From: Leptasterias polaris
Lineage: Eukaryota > Echinodermata > Asteroidea > Forcipulatida > Asteriidae
Reading direction: 5' to 3'
Assembly: GCA_037783415.1 (NCBI GenBank)
Contig: JAZGTN010000054.1
Location: forward strand, 868,001-932,000
Length of the DNA: 64,000 bases
Shown: piece by piece, positions 34,440 to 44,927 of the stretch
Position numbering within the stretch: position 1 is the stretch's first letter
Layout of the letters: each line of letters opens with the position of its first letter
Made by a program: the position numbers and the translations under genes
The notes under the pieces: generated by a model
What the model was told of the DNA's origin: nothing
The model's database searches: none
What the model saw: only the letters and a program-made list of their open reading frames with translations

Positions 34440-35427
34440 TAAGCCGCTGCCGTAGCCCCCCAGATCTTAGGGAATGTACCCCGAAATTACCGTTAGGTGC
34501 TACTGAACCTAACATCTTAAGAATGCATTCCCTAGCTCTAGAATAGCTTAACTTTTTATCTTTTGCTATTAACTTGCAAACATTGTTGGTCCTATAAGCT
34601 GGTTTAAACAGGAAATGGTTCGAATCGGAAGTTACACCTGCAACGGACATAAATCTCAACAGCATATTGTATGGACACGCTGAACTTGAACCTTTAGCAA
34701 TTGAAACCTCATCACCTGTTCTGTACTGATCTGTCTTACTTTTCTGTATGGAAATTACAAAATAATCTGGTTGGATGTTTAAATCCTTACATCGAATGGA
34801 ACTTAATTCATCATATCTCAGAAAACCTGCGAATACTGTAGTTATCATACACAAATCTCTTATTACAATTACGTCATTGTTATTTACAATATTATTACAA
34901 AGATCTATTATCATGTCGGCAGTGACTACATCTTTTTTGACAGTTTTGCGACCTGTAGTCCGCTTCGCGGCTTCATGAAGATTCCTGACGAAGGCGTTAT
35001 TAGTGGGATCGTCCAAGCCGTTCATTTCATGAGCCCATTTGATGCCATAAACAGCCGCCGAAATGACATGGTGCGTTGATCCTGTGTCCAGTAGTTTTGT
35101 CAAGAAAACTGCGACATGAATTGGTCCTGCTGGTACGTCAGGAAAATTGTTCTGGTTGCAAAATTGTTGCCATCTCTTGAAACTGCTATAGTATTTACAA
35201 ACTGTGCTGTCGCTTCTGGCTGCCATCATGTATCCGCACATCTTCTCCGCTACGCCTTCTTCACTAACTCCCGCTGTCTCCAATGCCTCACTTACACTGC
35301 TCCTCAGATGGATACCTGGTAAAGAAAACAAACGAATTATTTTCCTTTGTCTCGTATCCATCACGTACTGTTTCGGAGTATGTGACTCATATTCTTGCCA
35401 ACTGGCTATATTTGATTCAGAAAACAA
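34440..35427 (-). pseudogene. Tyrosine recombinase of the DIRS-type element
   Basis: This would integrate circular cDNA by site-specific recombination. An N-terminal SAM-like half (SDSTVCKYYSSFKRWQQFC) precedes the catalytic half. FLRYDELSSI carries the first Arg, QKSKTDQYR the Lys region, and GVHSLRSGG the His-x-x-Arg. After RSGG a shift in a G run changes the frame: the other frame reads GGATAAA, as expected, then hits a stop. The segment with the catalytic Tyr is therefore missing and the enzyme should be dead. Confidence 0.82.
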
Positions 35428-35439
35428 TTTTCAAAGCAA

Positions 35440-36756
35440 TTAATTTGAATTTCAATGGATTATCTGCAAAAATCCCATTACTGCCGGATCCTTTGCGGAT
35501 CACATTAATTTTGAACAAGGTAACACTTCTTAGCTTTTACAAAACTGTGAAAAACCTCTGGTTCTGCGACCAGCGAAGGCCAAATGGAGACGATCTCCAT
35601 AGGGGAACAACAATAGTCCCCCTTGCCTTATCCTTTTGCATTTTCTTCAGTGTTCTCAGAATTAATCTTGGTGGCGGTACCAACCAGTTACATTCGTTTG
35701 ACCAATTCTTAGTGAATGCATCTACGCCTTCTGTTCCAGGACACCACCACCTTACATTGTTAGTTCAAATTTGATGCAAACCTATCTTGCGGCGTGTCAT
35801 GGCCGAGCGGATAAGAGCACCGAACTCAAGCTCTGGTGTTTCTGATCAGCAGAGTGTGGGTTCGAATCCCAGTCGTGACACTTGTGTCCTTAAGCAATCG
35901 AATCTCCTCATAAGCCTCATGGTCTATCCTTACTGGGGCATTCCAGCTTGTTATTGTATCAATACAACGATACAGTGCACGTTTGCAATCTTACCAATCT
36001 TCCGATAGAATGTGTTAAAGAAATAATCTGACCAACTGCTGAAGCTAAAATTCTGGCTGGAATCAAATGACACTTATCCGAATCCATCTGATAAATAATT
36101 GACTCAAGCATCTTTTCAACTCTATCAATTCTATTTGGTATAGCATGTAATGATCCCGAGGTCATGTGCCAGCTGAAACCCAACCATTGTGCACTTTGCG
36201 AAGGTTCCCAGACGCATTTTTCATGTGAGATCAGGAAACCCAAATCCTGCAATGACTTCTGCACTTTGTTACTGAGTATGAGTGCTGCTACTACCCGCTA
36301 GCCCATCGTCTGTGAACATGATAACCTTATGACCTCCACAATGTAAGAAAAACTTTCATCATTTTAGTGAAAATGTACGGTGCAGTTGCCAATCCAAAAG
36401 GTACATTGAACTGATAGTAATGTGTTACACCTTCTTTGTCCCATGAAAAACCGAGATATGGTCTATGCTGCTCAAACATTTCAATATGATGATAAGCTGA
36501 CTTGAGATCAAAAGTATAACAAGGACTCTCCTGTAACAAACATTTGTTTTGCAACGGTAACATCTTCATACTTAAACTTGAACTGCGCCAAATGGGGGTT
36601 GATATCTCTACAATCCAAAACTAGTCTTGGCTTTCCATTCTTACTGAAAGCAACCGTCAAGGGATTGAAACATGTTGGCTTGTGTAAGACTTCAGAAATA
36701 CAGTCCTTTTCTTTTAGTTTTTTAATCTCTGTTGCAACAAATAACTTGTTCTCCAA
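35440..36756 (-). pseudogene. Reverse transcriptase/RNase H region of the DIRS-type element
   Basis: Fragments in shifting frames: KPRLVLDCRDINPHLAQF, YTFDLKSAYHHIEMFEQHR (first catalytic Asp), FNVPFGLATAPYIFTK, VIMFTDDGLAG (catalytic Asp pair, with Phe-Thr in place of the usual Tyr-x), QWLGF, and near 35700 GVDAFTKNWSNECNWLVPPP with VPLWRSSPFWPSL, a block conserved before the recombinase in this order. Frameshifts separate the fragments and a SINE splits the RNase H part. Confidence 0.8.
35794..35881 (+). mobile_element. tRNA-Leu(CAA)-like head of a SINE
   Basis: GTGTCATGGCCGAGCGG (box A region) and GGTTCGAATCC (box B) with an acceptor stem of six Watson-Crick pairs plus one G-T, a variable arm typical of Leu tRNA and anticodon CAA at 35827-35829. 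The anticodon stem has a mismatch and a wobble pair. The head is followed by CTTGTGTCCTTAAGCAA and an unrelated body to about 35965. That continuation is typical of tRNA-derived SINEs, so I do not call it a working tRNA gene. It sits inside the retroelement pol. Confidence 0.7.
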
Positions 36757-37623
36757 TGCCGACCTATTGTTTTTAAATGAAAAACACCTGGTAAGGTTCT
36801 AAAGGGTATTCTATACCCATCTATAATAACTGCCTTTATATGTTCATTTACTTTGGCTTCCTCCCAGTGTTTTAAGGAAGTCTTCAATCTACCTGCTGTT
36901 GTTAACACAACCGATTTATTTGGTACATCTTTTGTTTCCTTGATTAACACCGACGGTTCATAACCGGTTTTCTGATTCAAGTCAAAACTGAGATCAATAA
37001 TAGAACAAGTATTATCACTTATCTTATCACTTGGAAGTCGTCGTCTCTGTGGGCACGAATACTTCCAGTGCCCTGGCTGGCCGCAGTTGAAATAGAGCCC
37101 CGGTTTCTTGGCTGGTGTCACACTGCTCCCACTCGTTTGTTGAGTGTTTGCTCCTGACCTCCCGGCAGGCTGAGAAGCCGGCCGTGATGAAAATATTGTG
37201 GCCTGCTCAATCTTCAGCTTCTTAGTGGCTCTGGATTCAGCCCGGTTGATTTTCTTTTCGTCGTCAGAATCAGAGGCCAGTGGGTTGGTTTCATATTCAT
37301 GAACAACCTTCCATCCCGACTCCGATGCATCTGCCATTCTGATCAGCTTTTGGCGATGATTGATCAAGTTTATACCTTCAGATATGCTGTTGATATAGCC
37401 TATGGAACATCTTTGAGGTTTGTCACGCTCGTTTCTGCTTCTCTCAGCTTAGTAGCGACTTTTGCGTTGAATTTAAATTGATCTTCACAGCTGTTACGTT
37501 TGAACGTATAAAACTATCATTTGATAAAATGTTCTGCTGAATTTTCGCAAGTTGACTCTCCGAAAGATCCTTCTGTACATCGCTTATCTTTGTCTCAAAG
37601 CAAGTAAATTTCAACGAAATTAG

Positions 37624-38579
37624 CAGGCGCGGATCCGGGGGGGGGCCAAGGGGCACGTGCCCCCCGGGTAAAATTTGAATATATATATATTTTTTATTTA
37701 TTTTGTTTTACTTTTGCCTGCGTATAAATTAGCCACAAGTGTGTGTGTATGGTGTCTTTTCCCCCAGATAACATAAGCGTTTGAAACCTGACGTGCCAAT
37801 TTGTCCTGGATAAAATATATTTCATGTCGTTCTGGCATTCAAGTGTAAACACTACACTAAGCTTGAACTATATTTTTTGAATGAATATGCATGAAACCAG
37901 ATATTGCAGCGACCAGATCCAAACGCGAGATTTGTGGGATTAACATTTTCTTTGAGTAAAATTAGAAGATTGGTATGGATCAGAAGTGCTTAAAAAGTGT
38001 GTCTATTTCTCGGTTTCGGGCACTCAGGCACACAGAGGTTTGACTTTTCACCCCGCAAAATGCCAAAAGCTCAGAGTTTCCGGGGGCTTCTCACCCCTGG
38101 ATCCCACCATCGATGTTACAGAAATTTTTTCAGTATAAACTTAAAAGATTTATATGGATCTGACTTCCAATAAAAGTGTGTCTATTTCTCTGTTTTAGGC
38201 ACATGGAGGCTTGGTTTTTCACCCCTCAAAACGCCAAAAGCTCAGAGCTTCCGGGGGCTTCGCCCACCGGACCCCCACTGGGGCTTCACCCCTGGACCCC
38301 CACCATCGATGTTACAGAAAATTTGCCAGTAAATTTAGAAGATTTATATGGATCTGATTTCCTATAAAAGTGTGTCTATTTCTCTCTTTTAGGCTCATGG
38401 AGGCTTGATTTTTCACCCCACAGACCCGCCAAAGGCTCAGAGCTCCAGGGGGCTTCGCCCCCTGAACCCCCACTGGGGCTTCGCCCCAGGACACCACCCA
38501 TTTTCTGTCTACCCTCTAATACAAAATCCTGGTTGCGCCGTTGTGCCCCCCGGTTTAAAAAATCCTGGATCCGCCCATG
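37624..38579. mobile_element. 956 bp non-autonomous DNA element with 5 bp target duplication
   Basis: Ends CAGGCGCGGATCC and GGATCCGCCCATG are imperfect inverted repeats of hAT-like appearance. The 5 bp ATTAG occurs immediately before (37619-37623) and after (38580-38584). Taking the element out with one ATTAG rejoins the Gag frame without a shift. The interior holds about three tandem copies of a unit of about 180 bp (38004-38510) containing GATTTATATGGATCTGA and AAAGCTCAGAG. Confidence 0.85.
38004..38510. repeat. Internal tandem repeat, unit about 180 bp
   Basis: Three successive units, each with TGTGTCTATTTCTC, TTTTTCACCCC, CCAAAAGCTCAGAG and CACCATCGATGTTACAG-like blocks, in the element at 37624-38579. 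Confidence 0.85.
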
Positions 38580-38869
38580 ATTAGGCTATCTAACTTGCTT
38601 AAAAGTGCTGTTTGTGAACTGGCAACAGCTTGCTTGACTCTTTCGTCGATGTAGTTGGCTTGTATTTGACTTTCCATGTCGATCCGAGTAGACGCCCTAC
38701 AGCAACTTAACGAGAAGTACGCTGTGAAAATGCTTACTAGACTGTCTTCAATACCCTTTGTAACCTCCTTTTAAACCTCAATCTTCACCCCCCTACCTAT
38801 TACATAATGTCCACCTGATATGCACAATGCATTACTCGAATTCCTATAAGACAATTATTTCCAGCTATA

Positions 38870-39006
38870 CTACGAACCGCGGGAAATGTGTATTGTATAC
38901 GCTCAAAATTGAAAAAAACATCGATAGTTCAGCGTATGCCAGCGTTTTAGAGAAATTTGTATACGTCCGCATACGCTGGCTAAAACGCCAAGGTGTGACA
39001 GGGCCT
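38870..39006 (-). mobile_element. GGCCCTGTCACACC MITE terminal fragment, copy F
   Basis: It ends AACGCCAAGGTGTGACAGGG plus CCTT, and upstream carries GCATACGCTGGCTAAAACG and CAGCGTTTTAGAGAAA. This corresponds to the left end of copy A in reverse. It directly abuts a LINE fragment. Confidence 0.75.
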
Positions 39007-39019
39007 TTAAGCAAACTTA

Positions 39020-39640
39020 AATGCACGTTAAATATTTTTAGACAGCAACCTGACCCTGACGGGCAAGGCCGTTATTGTGAACGTCATGGTCGGAAGCAGA
39101 CTAAATTATGTGGGTAGCATTGTCTCTTGCCCGGAAGAGTATGTAAAGAAAATCGAAAACATTATTTTAAGTTTTTACTGGTCAGGTAAACCGGACAAAA
39201 TCAAGCGCGCCACTATCACCGGCCATCGATACATGGGAGGAACAGGTCTTTTGGACGTCAGGGTCAGGTTGAGTAATTATATCAAAAGTAATAGTAAATG
39301 GAAATATTTCTTTAACTATTAGATCAAGAAAACCGGCGAAAGCCATAATCTGGGTTGGTATGTGTTTGGTAAAACCAAGAAAAAGTCAATGCAGACCACT
39401 CCCTTTTATACGGACCTTTTTGCAGCCTACGAAAAATCAGGGGGTGTTTTCAGACCAGAATTCTCCTCAGCTTTGAAAGTAATGAATATCCCTCTCTGGC
39501 ATAATTCAGTGGTTACGATTAATAAGGATAAAGATTTAGCGAGTCCTGTTTCAATAAAGAATAACATCATCAAATTTCAACATATGTTGTTAAAAATAAC
39601 AGACTAATTACCTTTAAGGAATTGGCTAGGAAGTGTAAAA
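39020..39640 (+). pseudogene. Tx1/L1-like LINE fragment, RT thumb and C-terminal part
   Basis: The frame starting near 39040 reads LTLTGKAVIVNVMVGSRLNY, then FYWSGKPDKIKRATI and GGTGLLDVR, the thumb-region signature of L1/Tx1 reverse transcriptases. A second frame continues with TPFYTDLFAAYEKSG to a stop near 39605. The polymerase core is missing, cut by MITE copy F. It belongs to the same general group as 26162-26730. Confidence 0.75.
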
Positions 39641-40187
39641 TTAATCCTATCAACGCTGGACGCATAGTTAAACGTCTTGAACAAAACATCAATCCAGTCC
39701 TCTTCAAAAAAGAAAGGTTGTAGGCCCAATAACCATCCAAGCAGATGGCTGAAATTCCAAATTGACCATGGGGCTGAGGGTTTGGTACCCTTCTCTAAAG
39801 TTACCACGAAATAAATATTTGAGGGCAATACTTTGAGCTTCAAATAATTTATTGCTACTAGACAGTCTGGCGGGTTGCCCGGGGGCAAGGAGCGTTAGAT
39901 TGCTTCGTGGTCGGAAGTTGGTACAATTTAACTGCCCAGTTGTTCCACATGGCAACATACTTTTGTTTGAACAGTCCTCGTGTTAACTTGTTTTCTTGTG
40001 CTGTTAAGTAATCAGTTTTTATAAATTACTCTCTGCTTCGTTTGCTGTTCTTCTATAGTTTCTTTTGCTATTATTTTAGAGGTTTTTTGCTGTTGCTTCG
40101 TTTTCTTTGTGCGTGTTCTTCACACGTTTTTGCTGGATAATATGGTGTTCTATAAAGGACACTTAAACGGCTAATTTTTTCTTTTGT

Positions 40188-41236
40188 GGCGGCGATTTAT
40201 TTTATTTTGCGGCGACTTGTTTTGGTGGGGGCGGCGCCTTTTTTTGGGGGGCGGCGATGTTTTTTTTTTTGCGGCGTCTTTTTTTTCGCGTCGCCTTCCG
40301 GGTTAGAATTATGTTGGGGGAATTTCCCTACAGGTCAGTCACGCGCAAGCGCACGACCGATCTACATGTACTTCCGGGTCAACCAGGTGAGTCACAATCT
40401 GCAAGTGTAGCTGTACTTTTCCCAATTGATTAGCCTACTTTTTAGTGTCATCAGTGGTGACGATATGGCACCTCAAAGATGGAATAACCATCAGGCCCGT
40501 AACTAGGGGGGGGGGGGCGGTGGGGGGGGGGGGGGGGGGGGGGTAATAATAATAATACAAATTAAAATAAAGTCCCTCAAAATCAAAAAAGGAGAAAAAA
40601 GTCCACCCAAATTAAAAAAAATTGAGCTCACAACAAAATCAGCGCAAAAATGGGCCTTCTTTTTCCAAAATTGTCCAACTCCCTCCTGCAGGTGTACATA
40701 TTCTGTCATATTCGCCCCCCCCCCCCCAAAAAAAAAGGGGTTAGGAGGAATATTCATGCCAGTTTCTGGGAATGTTCTATAACTCTCAAATAATCAGGAG
40801 ATGGGGGATATTCATCCTCATTATGATAATGTTGCAGTGCATTGTATCCCCTGTTAAGCTCGACCTAAACTCAATGTATCAATATTTGTTTCATAGGTCG
40901 GCCCAAGAGAAGCTGTTTGTCTAACAGACAGTCAGTTTGGGTTACTTGGAAGTGGATCAGTTATCAGTTATGCGCTTGCGCGTGACTGACCTGTAGGGGA
41001 ATTACCCCAAACACAATCACATCCCGGAAGGCGCTGCGTAAAAAAAAAGGCGACGCAAAAACAAGAAGTCGCCGCCCCCCCAAAAAAGGCGCCGCAAAAA
41101 AAAAGTCGCCGCAAAAAATAAAAAAGTCGCCGCGTAAAAAAAAAAAAGTCGCCGCGTAAAAACAAAAGTCGCCGCGTAAAAACAAATCGCCGCGTAAAAA
41201 AAAAAAAGGGCGCCGCGTAAAACAAAAAAGGCGCCG
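40188..41236. mobile_element. Foldback element with GCGGCGA-plus-T-run repeat arms
   Basis: The left arm (40188-40400) has repeated GGCGGCGA/TTTTTTT units followed by CAGGTCAGTCACGCGCAAGC. The right arm (40955-41236) has the reverse: GCGCTTGCGCGTGACTGACC, then AAAAAAGTCGCCGC units. The loop contains a long poly(G) tract (40506-40543). The many overlapping open frames on the minus strand at 40964-41371 are repeat artefacts. Confidence 0.75.
40506..40543. repeat. Poly(G) tract
   Basis: Two runs of G (11 and more than 20) separated by a CGGT interruption. Confidence 0.95.
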
Positions 41237-41240
41237 TGTA

Positions 41241-41454
41241 TATAGACCCATTGCACAACGCGCAGCGCGCATACACGCGCGTCTCCTTTCCGCCATTTTG
41301 GGGGTCAAAACGTGCACAAAAGGATGGTACACGTGTTTACGCACCAATGCGCGTGTAAACACGTGTACCATCCTTTTGTGGACATTTTGACATCCAAAAT
41401 GGCGGATAGGAGACGCGCGTGTATGTGCGCTGCGCGTTGTGCAATGGGTCTATA
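41241..41454. mobile_element. Complete 214 bp palindromic MITE
   Basis: It starts TATAGACCCATTGCACAACG and ends with the exact complement. Nearly every base pairs about a centre at 41347 (CACGTGTTTACGCACCAATG region). Half copies occur at 8934-9025 and 15806-15880. Transcribed, it would form one long hairpin. Confidence 0.9.
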
Positions 41455-41461
41455 GAACACA

Positions 41462-41893
41462 ATAGATAGGTTGCAATATGACGTAAATCGGCCATCTTTA
41501 CGGGCAATTTGGAACACACAGTTATGCGTTACGCGTGAGAAGGCGTGCAGCACGCGCATATTTCACCAAACTCATTGCATGATTGGTTAGTGAACGACGC
41601 GGCTGCGTTAATAATTTGAGCGCTTGACGCGCCTGCAAGCCAAAATGCGATTTGCCCGTCTACTGGGAACTATCTATAGATAGTTCCCAGTAGACGCCAT
41701 CTTTACGGGCAAATTGCGATTTGGCATGCAGGCGCGTCAAGCGCTCTAATTATTAACGCAGCCGCGTTGTTCACTGACCAATCGTGCAGGGAGTGTGCGC
41801 GTGCTGCACGCCGTTCTCACGCGAAACGCATGACTGTGTGTTCCAAACTGCCCGTAAAGATGGCCGATTTACGTCATACTGCAACCTATCTAT
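41462..41893. mobile_element. Two ATAGATAG MITEs head to head
   Basis: A minus-oriented copy (41462-41677) and a plus-oriented copy (41678-41893) meet at CTATCTATAGATAG. Each matches the single copy at 23754-23979. Together they form a 432 bp inverted repeat that begins 8 bp after the preceding palindrome. Confidence 0.88.
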
Positions 41894-41945
41894 AGGATGT
41901 CAACGTGGAGGCTCCAGTTATATCGACTATCGAGTCACTACTATT

Positions 41946-42079
41946 GACACCATCACCAAAGACACAAATCTTAATCTAAACGAAACCCAACAACTCATGA
42001 GGGATAAAGCAACCTGGCACCATTTCATCAAAGCTGCTTCTACTATTCCGTCCAAGGACGAAGGATGATGATGATGATC
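41946..42079 (+). pseudogene. Extremely 5'-truncated LINE copy with GAT tail
   Basis: The 134 bp match the last 135 bp of the LINE at 19600-20862, including the codons for ETQQLMRDKATWHHF and the final SKDEG, and end in GATGATGATGAT. Only the C-terminal coding end and the tail remain, so this is a short target-primed insertion. Confidence 0.9.
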
Positions 42080-42084
42080 GAGTC

Positions 42085-43160
42085 ATCAAAGGTCTGCTGC
42101 GGTGTCAACCGCTGCACCAGTCACCTCTGAAGTCGGTGAGTTACTGGCTTACAAGAGAAGCTGCTGTTGTTGTGACTGCTGCTGCTCAGTTGCTGCCGAC
42201 GCTTCTGCTGCTGCCGTGACTGCTGCTGCCACTACTACTGTTGCTGCTGTTGCTGCTGATGATGCTTCCACCGTTGCTGTTGTTGCTGCCGCCATGTCTG
42301 CTGCTGCTGCTGCCGCTGCTGCTAATGTTGCTGTGGCTGCTACCGCCACTGCTGCTGTTGCTGACACTGCTGTTGCTGCTGCCGCCACGGCTGTGTTGCT
42401 GTCGCCACTGCTGTGTTGCTGCTGCCACTGCTGCTGTTGCTGCCGTGACTGCTGCTGCAGTTGCTAATGATGATCTGCCGCTACTGCTGTTGCTGCTGTT
42501 GTCGCTACTGATTTTGCTGCCACCACTGCCTCCGATGCAGATGCTGCTGTTGCTGCTATCACCGCTGCTGCTTCTGCCACTGCTACTGCCGTTGCTGCCG
42601 CTGCTGCTGCTGCTGATGTGCTGCAGGTGCTGCTGTTAATGCCGCCGCGACTGATGCTGTTGCTGCTGCTGCCGCTGGTGCTGGTGCTGGTGCTGTTGCT
42701 ACTGCTGCTGCTGATGGTGCTGACTTTTGCTGCTGCTCTTGGTGCTGTTGCTGCTGTTGGTGCTGCCGCATTGCTGCTGAGTCCTGCTGCTGCTATTGCT
42801 GCCGCCACTGCTGCTGTTGTTGCTGCCGTGACTGCTGCTGCTGCTGTTGCTACTGCGGCTGCCGCTCTTGCTCCTGATAATGCTGCCGCCACTGCTGCTG
42901 ATGTTGCTGCTGTTGTTGCTGCTGCCGCTGCTGCTATTGCTGCGGAGACTGATGCTGTTGCTGCTGCTGGTGCTGCTGCTATTGCTGCCATCGCCCACAC
43001 CGCTACTGTTTCTGTCGCCACTGCTGCTACTGCTGCTGCTGCTGCTGACCTTGCTGTCGCTGCTGCTGATGTTGGTGCTGTCGCAATGTTGCTGAGTCTC
43101 GCTGCTGCTGCTGTTGCTGCCGCCACTGCTACTGCAGCTTCTGCTGTTGCTGCCACCACT
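42085..43160. repeat. Imperfect GCT/GTT/GCC triplet array, about 1.07 kb
   Basis: An almost uninterrupted series of GCTGCT, GTTGCT and GCCGCT triplets with occasional GATGAT or ACTACT changes. It yields long phantom frames of poly-Ala and poly-Leu on the plus strand and poly-Ala/Ser on the minus strand. None has a non-repetitive domain, so I do not call a gene. It starts directly after the GAT tail of the truncated LINE. Confidence 0.9.
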
Positions 43161-43164
43161 ACGT

Positions 43165-44925
43165 TTTTAGTTTTGGGTGGAAAAAGGGTGCTTTCTTTAT
43201 TAAGTTCTACAGTTATTGTAGGATTGAATTGAATACATTTTTTTTTCTAGTAAATTACGTCTGATGGTTATTCTTTGGTCAATAGACACATTTATGGTCA
43301 GTACGTAAATCATGGAGTGCCCCATATAAAGAGTGGTTCTGTTTTGGGGTAAAAAAAACCCGTTTTGTCTGCCAAATTCCTGTAAATAATAAACTTATAT
43401 AGTATTCAAATAAAAAGAAAGTAAAACCAGACTTGAATGAAAGTTTTCACCTTGGCTACACTCTTAAAATAGTTCCAATAAGAAGTATGACAGTCTGGAT
43501 TTTTAACAAAAAGGGGGGACAGGCACTGTGCTTTTTTGTCTACCTGCTTTCAAATAAATCATTTACACATAATTAAAATATTAAATCATAATTTTCTAAT
43601 CCATTCTGTTGGCCCGGAAATGGTAATTTTTCATATTTCTAAAGCTATTATTTCAAAAATGTTTAATATGTTGTTGTTATTTAAAATTTAAAAAAACTTG
43701 ATGTGTATTTCTTGTCAACTTGATGATCCAGGGGTTCATTGTATCTCTATTTTTCATGTGATCATTTTCTAATAAAAGTAATTGGAGAGAAATGTTTTTT
43801 AAATCGTTAACATAAAATGAAATGTTTGATTTTCCCGACACCATATCACATTTCAGACTTAAGATTAATTGATTTGTTTTTACGACTGGATTGGATAACG
43901 TGTAAGACTAAGATCAATTTATTGAGGAGAACAGTTAAGGCTGATATCAAGCTGAACTTGCTTTACGAAACAGAGTTAAGAAAAATTGTAAAATTGAAGG
44001 GTGGAAGGCTAATTAGTCATTTGGATATGAAATTTTATTTACTTTGTTGTTGTTCCACCAACCGAAACACCCAGTTTGTGTTATAACAAACACATGTCTA
44101 GTTCATTCATTTGGCTCACTGCTTCGCTTATCTGTGGTGCTTTCTTTAGTTTATCTAACGATGACATGGATCGCATTTGCGTATCTACCAAAAATGGTGA
44201 ATTTGAACTAGCGCCCTCTTGGGAGAGACTATTCTGTGAACAGATTTCTCATATTAAACCGCGTAGACTATTAGTATTAAATACGGTAGAGATAAAATTT
44301 AAGAGATATGAAGATAAGTAAAGATAATTAAGCACGGAAGCGTTAAAGGGATACTTTAGGGGGTTTTGACCCACGTAAAAGTCATTGGATTTCTCCCACC
44401 ACAATCCATGTCAAGTCACAACCTGTGTAGTAGTTAATTATTATCTCCTTTATATCCTGAACCACATGTCATAAAATTACAACCTTTGTACCACCTTGCA
44501 CACAGTCAGCCTTGTGGTTTATTACTTGATATATTGTACCCTACTACACATTTGACATTTAGGTCAAGATAATGACCCCACTTTAATCTTTCCTTATGGT
44601 CCAAACAGCAAGTTCAAAGAGTTCCTTCAGAGTTTTTGACCAAACTAAGCATTTTGGATATTATGTGTTCGGGCAGTAGCCGAACATTCATTGTTAGGTG
44701 TTAGGGTAACAGCTGAACAGCTATTGTTATTGTTCGGAGGTTTGGGGGGGGGGGGGTTTTGGGGGGGGGGGTTTGGGGAGGGGGGCGGGGTTTTGTTAAT
44801 GGTGTTTGGGCGACAGCCGAACACCTATTACTTTTGTTCCTCTTCCCGTGCCACTGGTTCTCTCTGTGCTGGACGCTTCTCCCCGCGTTGTTGCTTATCG
44901 GTGGGATGCTCGTCGTGAAGAACTG
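43165..44925. other. Intergenic DNA, no gene recognised
   Basis: Short frames at 43817-44086 and 44076-44321 have no recognisable motifs. At 44680-44860 two related segments (TAACAGCTGAACA and GACAGCCGAACACC) flank a G-rich tract at 44744-44790. Confidence 0.4.
44744..44790. repeat. Poly(G)-rich tract
   Basis: Several runs of G separated by TTT and single A/C bases. Confidence 0.9.
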
Positions 44926-44927
44926 AC

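Larger units (their letters stand above)
34440..38677 (-). mobile_element. DIRS/Ngaro-type tyrosine-recombinase retroelement, broken
   Basis: Order on the minus strand: Gag with a zinc knuckle, reverse transcriptase/RNase H, then tyrosine recombinase. That order and the recombinase identify a DIRS-order element. Gag is broken by a 956 bp DNA element, the RT/RNase H part by a SINE, and several frameshifts are present. The recombinase lacks its 3' end. Terminal repeats were not identified. Confidence 0.8.
36758..38677 (-). pseudogene. Gag of the DIRS-type element, interrupted
   Basis: It starts at the ATG at 38677 (MESQIQANYIDERVKQ), breaks at the 956 bp insertion, resumes after it (SLKFTCFETKISDVQKDL), shifts frame near 37450 and continues to a zinc-knuckle-like NCGQPGHWKYSCPQRRR near 37060. 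The first Cys of the CX2CX4HX4C pattern is replaced by Tyr. The protein would package element RNA. The region to 36758 leads into the polymerase. Confidence 0.7.

Noticed and set aside
35794..35881. Functional tRNA-Leu(CAA) gene
   Set aside because: Anticodon stem mismatch, SINE-like continuation and location inside a retroelement pol favour a SINE head.
40964..41371. 135-codon minus-strand frame rich in Phe, Arg and Leu
   Set aside because: Translation of the GTCGCCGC/A-run repeat arm; overlapping frames exist in all phases.
42102..43232. Poly-Ala, poly-Leu and poly-Ser frames of up to 231 codons
   Set aside because: They are triplet-repeat artefacts in every frame, with no non-repetitive domain or splice context.
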